Shown one piece after another: positions 51,601 to 60,600 of a DNA stretch of 64,000 nucleotides. The position numbers and the translations under genes were made by a program. Where the stretch lies: assembly GCA_963693315.1 (NCBI GenBank), contig OY856186.1, forward strand, positions 78,094,042-78,158,041, given 5' to 3'. Numbering within the stretch: the first letter of the stretch is position 1; each line of letters begins with the position of its first letter. This DNA comes from Diogma glabrata (Eukaryota > Arthropoda > Insecta > Diptera > Cylindrotomidae). The notes under the pieces were generated by a model that saw nothing but the letters and a program-made list of their open reading frames with translations, did no database searches and was not told the DNA's origin.

Positions 51601-54600
51601 AACACTACTTTTTGTCAATAGTTTTTGATATTGTGTTCTTTTACATTCACGGAACCTTTGACGAGCGAATTTTATTCGCACTTGTCTGGCTTTTTTTATT
51701 AAAGTGAAGAATACATATTGTTGAAACATACAAGTTTAACAAATGCTTTATAAATTACATTTAACTTAAAAGACAAAGAGGGAACATACAATAAAACTTA
51801 ATAATAATAAAAATGGATACAATTACAAAAAAAACTAAAGTTAGACCAAATTAAAATATCAAAATTTATGAATGATGAAGTAAATAGGAGTAATCGGCAA
51901 TCCTCTATGTCGGAAAAATCTGAAAATAAAAAAAAAGGAAAAGAGAAGTATCCGAAAAAACAATAAAGTAATTAATTGGAGTAGAGGACTAAACAATTTA
52001 CCTAACCAGTTTTAAACGTTGCTAATGAAATAAATAAAAGAAAGAACTAATAAAAAAGAGCAGCATCGGCTAAAGGAGAATATTTGATTTCAGTTTGTTT
52101 GTTTAAACTATTCTCATTTAAAAATAAGGTCTTACGTATGTCATAAGATTCTAAAATATCTAACTTTCTACCTTTTGGTTGAGTGTGTAGAATAGAAAGA
52201 TTATCAATAGAAACATTATGGTTTGAACTTATGATATGGTTGGCCAAAGTGAATTCCTGATTACCTTTTCTTATACACGCGAAATGCTCATTTGCTCTAA
52301 TTTTAAAGCTACGTCCAGTCTGACCTGTGTATTTGTAACTACAGTCATTACATTTAATTTGATACACACCGGATCGCAGTAAAGATCTATTTTGGTTATA
52401 TTATTAAAAAGAAGTTGAAGAAGAACCAAATAATTAAGAAGGTATTGAAATTGAATAAAGTTTATTTAACTGTATGGCATTAACTGCAACGTTTAATTTT
52501 TTTTATCCATGAATTCTAAGCTAAAAATTATTTTTTGCTTTTTAACAAACATAATAGTATTTCATTGGGGTAGTGTTCAATGATATATTTTATTTTCGAG
52601 CAATAGTTCATAGTGTTGTTGAGCAAAACTGTTGTTTATTTTTTACCTCATACAAACAAAATGTTTAAAAAACAATCAAAAATGTTATTTTACAGTTCTT
52701 TGCAATTAAATAGGTTTATTTAGGTTTTTTTACAACCATCATTGTGTGCGTTATTATGCTTAACGGAATAAAAGAAACAGTTTTTAATCTTGTTCTGTTG
52801 CGAAAATATTTTTGAATCAACACAACACAACACAAAAAAAATAATTGAATGTATTGAACTCTGAAACAAATGTTTTTGATTGTATTTTATCAATACTTTG
52901 ATTCTATTTTATAAAAAAATTAAATAAAACAGTTTCTCTCTCATTTAAAATTATATAAAAATCATTTAATTGAAACTAATGCGCATGTTCCTCTTGCGAA
53001 TAATAAAAAGACTAAAACCTCCTATGATTTAATTTGAATTAGATTTCCAATGTGAGGAAAATTTCTGTTTTCTATAATTGTTTGTTGGTTATTCATAAGT
53101 GCAAAATTTGATGTCTTGCGTTGTATATCATTTCATTTTTAAAATATCAAATAATTAAATAGGTATTGAAATTAAATAAATTTATTTAACTGTATGACAT
53201 TAACTGTATCGTTCATGAATTCCAAATAATTAAATTTAAATCAATATATGTTACTTTGTCAGAATGATAAAATGTAGTATTGGGTTAATGTTAAATGAAA
53301 TTTATTCTCTCGTAATTTGCAAAATTTTAAAGTTTTTGCCCAAGAACAACCAACCAAATAAAATTCTATTGTTGTGTTGCACTAATGCAGAAATAATTGC
53401 GCAACAGAATAAAATTAAGAGCTGTTTCCTTTATTCTACTAAGCATAATCACGCACATAATTATGGTTGTAAAAAACAAAAATAAAAAAATTGTTATTGT
53501 TGTCGGAAGGTTAAACTAAAATACCCATATAAACGGATTGAATTTGTAATAAATGTGTAAAGAAACATGAGGAAACCCTATGTAGAAAGCATATATTTGC
53601 GACAAGCATTAGCAACCACGTTAATACTGAAATTTTGTACGAGGTTTGTTATATGTTCCTTTTATTAAAGATTTTAGTTCGAAATTATTTACATTTTTTA
53701 AAAAGAGATAGATACATTTCTCTTAGTCTAATATTGAATATTTGTGCATGATTGTTTATGTTAGTGCGCCATTATGCAATAGTTTTCTAATTTTTATATA
53801 ACCTTTGCCAACTTTTCAATGCTGCACCAATCTTTAGTTGCCAAAAACTTAAATCACTGAGCCTGAGCTCAAACTTTTTTTTCTTTCTACAAATTTATTT
53901 ATTTATCTTATTTATTTTGACAACTTAAAAATTATTTTTGACTTGCATTAGGGACGATTGTTTAGATAAGCTAATTACTACTCTGGTTGACGTTGAGAGA
54001 ACTAAATGTTTCCAGTTATAGCATTCACTCAAACGATTTTCCATTTAAAAACCAAAATTTAAATTAACGCATATGATTTTCACCATTTGTGGTATACGAG
54101 TATAGTTTATAGTTTGTATATTTCTGTTAAATAAATTTAAAGCTAAATCAATGTTAAAGCTTTTATGTGATAAAAACCATTGAATTGAACAAAAAATGTT
54201 AATCATAAAATTAGATATTACCAGCTTTGTTCTGTTCCATTTCACGTAATATGTTTTTGTGTTGTTTTTTAAGAAAAAAAATTTTAAAAAAATATTTTTA
54301 CGGAATACAAAAACTAATAAGATTTTACTACAGAAAGAATGACACCGTTTGTCGCATTCGAGCGTTTATTTTTTGCCGTCTTTGGTCAAACAACACCGGA
54401 TGATATCAACCCATTGAAATCAGAACGTCCCGAATGGACAGAGAATCTATTCAAAATTGTTTTTGGAATTTATTTACTCGTCTCTGTAGTCGTTTTAGTA
54501 AATCTTCTAATTGCGATGATGTCGGATACATATCAACGTATTCAGGTAATTTTATTAATAATTTTCTTTTCTATATATTTTCTTTCTTTTATTATCGTTC

Positions 54601-57600
54601 AACAATAATTACCAGTAAAAATGAATCCAATATTAGCATTTGAATTGCTGTTTTTTGCTGTATTCGGTCAAACAACAACCGATCAAACACAAGTTGACAA
54701 GCAATCACAATCTACTGAAAAATCTCAACCGTATTGGACCGAATATTTATTTAAAGTTGTTTTTGGAATATATATGTTAGTTTCAGTTGTTGTACTTATA
54801 AATCTTCTTATTGCTATGATGTCTGATACTTACCAAAGAATTCAGGTAGTTTACAAACTAATAATTTGGGAAATTATTTTTTCTAGTAAAAAATACGAAT
54901 TAAATATATAAATATTTTGGTCGGATAAAGGAACTTCATTACAAAATTTTATTTAATTATTTTAAATTTTATTATTTAGGCCTATACATGGCTACATAAT
55001 CAATAGCATCAACCATTTTTCATGTTTAGTTTAGTGTTTAACTGTCCCTTTAATCATTTGAAAATATACGCCCTCTCTTAGGTGCTATTGTAACAGGTGG
55101 AGCCTAAATGTGCCTTAGTGAATATTCTGGCTGCACAGCTGTTACTACTATGAACATTTTCAATCAGATGTCACCGAAGATGGGCAGACTTACATCTTTA
55201 TCCATTAGCAACTTTCCCGCCTACTCGTTCTCGGTAGTATCTTCTAGAATACCTTCTTACCATTTTTTCCACCTAAAATTCTTCCTTCAAGATCCCCACA
55301 CCCTTCGTTTTATTTATCTCTACTTTCGCACCCTCCATGTTATTTGGGGGATGCCTTTTCCAAACCAGTAGTTGAGGATATTCCCTGTCACCAATATTTG
55401 ATATTTTGTCAATTTCTAAACCTAAGAATTGTCCTGTGCCCACCACGCGACGTGAATTTGCCTATCATTCATTCCGTTCAGAATCAAGAGCTGGAAATCA
55501 CTCCCACAGTACATGAATAAAAATTTAAAAAATTGGAATGTCACTGGAATTATGCACTCTTTCAATCCGTGGTCCAGCTTGTAGGATTATGATAAAAAAT
55601 AATCCAAACATGACAAAACGCCAAGAATCATATCCTGGCATGCTACTGGCAGCCCCTCCAAATCCTATCTCATTCTATATCCAACTACTTTGTTAATTAT
55701 TTTAGAAAAGCCACTGCTGCAGTGGTTGATTCCCCTAAATTCAAATATCTAAAAAAAAAAGCCTTATTGGTAAATCTACAAGAAATAGGTAGATTTGTTT
55801 ACTAAACTTCGGATTATCTTCGGATTCAATTTATATGACACCTTATTAGGTGTCGTGCTTCTAAATGATGGAGAGGTCACGGTTCACTTAGCTGTCTACA
55901 GTTATTAATTGATATTAATAAAATTTTGACACATTGAAGACGAAGACACAAACTACGAAGAAAAACGTTTGCCATCCATGGATCGGTAAAGCTTCTCAAA
56001 AAGCAATAAATATAACCGATGTTATTCGGCTGAGATCTATCAGCGACTACAAGTATTTTTGGGTTACTTTCGACGTAGCAAACCGACTGTGAACCCTTTT
56101 GTGTAGTCTGACTTTTCGTTAGTTACGAATATTGCTTTTAAGTTTTGCAAAAGAATTTGACCAAAACAGATTTAAGTTTAAGGTTAAGGAGTTCAAAGTT
56201 TAATTTTATCATGTTTTGTGACGGTCAACAAATCGGCCGAATTGATTGATTGAATTGATTAGTTCGTATGAAAGCTCTTGACAAAAATTAAAACAATTTT
56301 CGGAACTCACTTTCAGTTTTTCACGTCCACTTGTCTTCAAAAAATATCCGGTTGTGTTGTGTTGCCATTATCATTTTTAAGCAAGAACTCTTAATATCTG
56401 TAGTTGTTAATACTGTTATGTTTTATTTAATCGCCATTGGAATATTTTCAAGCCACAAAACCCATACTAAGTTTTACTAAAGAGAAAACAAAAAAAAGTG
56501 AAATAATCAAGGAACTGATGCATTTGAAGTCGTGTAGCCTAGCCTATTCAGAAAGATTTAACTTCATTCAGTTAGAATGCAAGATACTCTGGCAAGACTT
56601 AATGGGACTGATTTTATAATTCTAAAATTGTTATCTATCTAGGCACAATCTGATATTGAATGGAAATTTGGTTTATCAAAACTAATTCGTAACATGCATA
56701 GAACAACAACAGCACCATCACCATTGAATCTCATAACCACCTGGTTTATGTATCTTTTAGAAATGTGTAGGGTAAGTTGTAGTTAAACTTCCTTCACATA
56801 ACCTGTAAATTTATTTATATTAATGTTAATATGATTTTCAGGCAAGAATGAAGAAGAAGAAACGTCCAAGTCTAGCAGCTATGATGACTGGCTTTTCAAA
56901 TCGACAAGCTAGTGCACGAACGAAAGCTGGTGCAAAATGGCTTTCCAAAGTCAAGAAAGGTCATATCGTTCCAAAAGGTTGGCATTTTTTATTGCATGTA
57001 TGCTTAGTAATAAAACAAATTTTATAATAATTTTCGTTCCAATTGTTTTATAAGTTTTGAAGGTAAACTGAAATTTATTTATATTTTGTCTGCATTTTGG
57101 TAATATATCGAATGTATTTATGTATATAAACTGCACAGTTTTGAAGAGCTTGCAAGTACAGTAATTTGAAATCCAATATCTTTTGTAAATTATCTTAAAT
57201 TTTGTCTATCAGATCTCATTTCTTATATTATGCAATACGTGTATGTAAACGTAGGAAGGTTGACGTTTTTTCATATTTACTGTCAGATAGGTAACCTTAA
57301 TAATAAATATCGAAAGAACTAGAACTAATATTAAACTTCGAACCATTTCCTTACATTTATTTTTATACAATATTAAATCTTTTAAAAAGAATTATGAAAT
57401 AACTTCACCTCCCTCCCTTAAAAAATAATGTTCAATTTATCTTAATTATTATTCAATATTTTCGATAGGTTTTTGTATTCTTTTATATCTTCTGATAATA
57501 AAATTTGTAAAACTCTTTCTTTTATGACTTAAATGTAGAATTATGAATTCTTTCTTCTGTTCTGTAGCTTTTTTGTGTTATTCTTCTAATATTAAATTTA

Positions 57601-60600
57601 TAACTCCTGTGCATATCTTTTTGTTACTCCTTAAATTTTTGCTCTTTTTCTTATTTGTTTTTGGTGTTATATAAACTTTAAAATCGTTAACAATTATTCC
57701 TGTTATTATCAATTATTAGTTATTTCTAGGATTATATAAATATTTAACCAAATTTATATCAACAACCTAATTCACCTAAAAGACTGAAATCAGATTTTAA
57801 GATTGCATTCCAACACGTCAAAATCTTTGACTATAACGGGTGAACTTTTATTTCACCGTTTTAGTTGGTAAATAGTCATTGACTATTTATTAATTCAAAA
57901 GACATTTATTTATTTATTTATTAGTTCAAAAGTGAAATCCCACCCATTTGAAAATTTTTACAGTTTTAATTCTAAGCAGTGATCTTCTAAAACAACAATT
58001 TCAAATCGAAAAACTAAACAAAGTGATCGTAGTAATCAACTTTTTATAAAATATTTCAATATATGATTTTTTGAAGTTACACTAGCACCAAAAATAAGTC
58101 ACTATAAAAATAAAAAAAAAATAAACAAAATTGATTTGATTTTTAATTTTTATCTAATTTTTGTATAACTACTACGCGTTTCAATCTGATTCAGATCATC
58201 GACAGGTAATATTTTGTAACTTTCGTTAACTTTGTAGCCTGTCGATGACCTGTATCAGATTGAAACGCGTAGAAGTTAAATAAAAATTAAAAATCAAATC
58301 AATTTTGTTTATTTTTTTTTTATTTTTAAAGTGAATTATTTTTGATGTTAGTGTAACTACAAAAAATCATATATTAAAATGGATAATTCACATCACTTCG
58401 AAAATGTTCTTCATATTATAAAATATTTAATCAATTTTATTCCAAAATATAATCAATGAAAAAAAGTACAATTAAAATAATAAGAATATATACAGTCAAA
58501 TGAAGTTGTACTTATCTAATCTAAGACAAAATATAATTTAAGAGTATATAAATTTAAAACTCCTCCCATTTATCGAACATTTTGACCTTTTACATTGATC
58601 ATTTACATTAAACAGCATCGGATTCTTCTTTTTATGTTTTATTTAAGTTATTATGCCTGAAGCTGTTTTTATTGTTCTTTGACATTTTTCATATCCATTT
58701 ATCCATGAGAATCTGCTGTTTATAAAAAGTTGTGACCATTCTAAATAATTAAATCACCAACCTTATAGCTAAAGGGTGCTTGGTTCGATGCCCGATGTAT
58801 GCCACTTTTCCTATACATTGTTCAGAATGTGTGTTTTCAGACCACAAATTAATCGTTCTGAATGTATATTTATAGGAAACGGTCAACATGGTATTCGGTA
58901 ATATTCAACACAATTGAGCTAAGTGCTATAATTCAATGCTAAATACGATGATTTGATTAATACCAAACATTCAACTAACTAAAATATATAAATATTTAAC
59001 TTGACCAAAAACCTAACTCTTAATTGAAAACAAGAGATCAAAACTATCTCATTTGTATACTCCATGGTTAGTATTTTAATACGATAGTTGACAATCGATT
59101 AAACTTTGGAGTCCTGGCTTGTATTTTCCGACTAAGACTGTTTCATGTCTGTGATATTAATTTGCCTCATTGATCGTTGATTTCCCAATGTTGAAATGGC
59201 AAGTATTAAAATTGTTATTAGTTTATTCAGTTTATAAATTTATTAATGATAATGTCTTGGAAAATCTTTTGAAAATTTTTTCATCAGTTATTGATGTGAG
59301 TTGTATGAATGAGAAGAAAAACTCTCTGTAGTTGAAATTTGTATGAATTGTAATGATACTTTTTTCATTCCTAGTGACAAACTTTGTGTAACGAATACTG
59401 CATGTCATGAAATTGAATTTAAGCCTGGTAGTAAGTTTAATAATGTTAAGCGATATCAAACTCAGCATGTTTAATGCCAGTGCTGGAGAATGAAATAAAA
59501 AAACTGAAGGGTGCTGATGTAATCATTGAAATTAGAATTCCATGGAACTTCCAAATGTTGATAGTTTCGAAAAAATCCAAAAATGATGAAAAATTATGAA
59601 GAATGGTTATAGATTTCCGTCGTTTAAATGATGTTTTAGTTGATGATTCATTTCCTCTGTCGAAAACTACTAGATTCTTGATATATTGGATAATTGGGTT
59701 TATTTGTCTACACTTTATTTAGAGAGCGGATATCATCAAATTCCACTCAAGGAAAACGATCTTACTAAAACGGAATTTAGCTCAGATAAAAATAGTTATC
59801 ATTTTACTCGTTTACCTTTTGGTGATAAAGATCGTCCAACTACCTTTAAATTACACATGAATACAATTTTATCTAGTGTCAAAAGTGTTGACTGCTTGGT
59901 GTATTTAGATGATGTCATTCCTCAAAATTAGGATCGATGGTTATATTTTGTAAAATTTTTGTATAACTCTTCTCCATATGAATCAACTAAATTCATGCTT
60001 TTTAAATTATTGTACGAATTTAAACCATCGTTGCGAAGTTCTTCAAAGCGTGATCCTCATCCGATTTATATAATCAATCGATTATTTATCTTTCCTTTCC
60101 TTTCCGGGACCTGTTTCTCTTATGAGAAACCATATTTAGTATGCCATCGTTAGTCGTTATATCACCATTAAATTTTCAACATAGTCGTCATGATTTATGT
60201 CATCAGGAAACCTTGATAAAACTCATGTGTGAATTAAGAAAACTTCAGTTACATATTTGATTCAGGTGAATGAATAAACAATATATGAAACTCACACTCA
60301 CACATTGGCAATTCCAAAGAAATCCTTTAATAATAAAACAACAATGATTAAAAACAATGCTTTCAATGTTCCAATGTTCCTACTGATATATACCAAAGTT
60401 ATATATTCACCGATATAGATCACTGGTTATATGAAAGTTTAATATCATTACACTTTTCAGAACCAGTTATTCATTTGTTCAAACTCCTTGATAAGATATA
60501 TTGCGCGTAGTAGTGTTGATCTAAACTAGACTTGAATTAAATTTGTAATTTCCAGTAATAATTGGTCCTAGTTTAAGCATGTAATTATTTTATAATTGTT

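Larger units (their letters stand above)
49597..51768. mobile_element. Palindromic terminus of a Penelope-like element, split by an insertion
   Basis: The left arm (49597-49760) contains TATTTGTTGAACTTGTATG, TTCTTCACTTTAAT, GAATTAAATTTTAAAATTG and TACCGGTTTCGATC. It is repeated inverted in two pieces, 49766-49885 and 51691-51768. Removing 49886-51690 makes the arms continuous at a T run. A short tandem CTGTATAGTACCTGTAG lies in the centre. Penelope-like retroelements are known for inverted and partial terminal repeats, and a GIY-YIG remnant follows on the right, so this should be its 3' end. Confidence 0.8.
58053..58379. repeat. Second palindromic element of Penelope-terminus type
   Basis: The inverted arms (58053-58205 and 58239-58379) share ATATGATTTTTTGAAGTTAC, AATAAACAAAATTGATTTGA, TTTTTAATTTTTAT and ACGCGTTTCAATCTGAT around a centre of about 35 bp. 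Organisation and landmarks (a 6-bp palindrome, GTTTCAATC, a short stem, GACAGG) match the palindrome at 49.7 kb, although the flanking sequences differ. No GIY-YIG or RT is present nearby. Confidence 0.88.

Noticed and set aside
54339..54911. Two separate small membrane-protein genes starting at ATG
   Set aside because: The ATGs lie inside nompC pore exons. Splice acceptors just before them and conserved pore/S6 sequence show they are internal methionines.
55080..55800. Gene or transposon in the 1.8-kb intron
   Set aside because: Composition is less AT-rich and repeat-like, but I could not find any recognisable domain, inverted ends or tandem structure.
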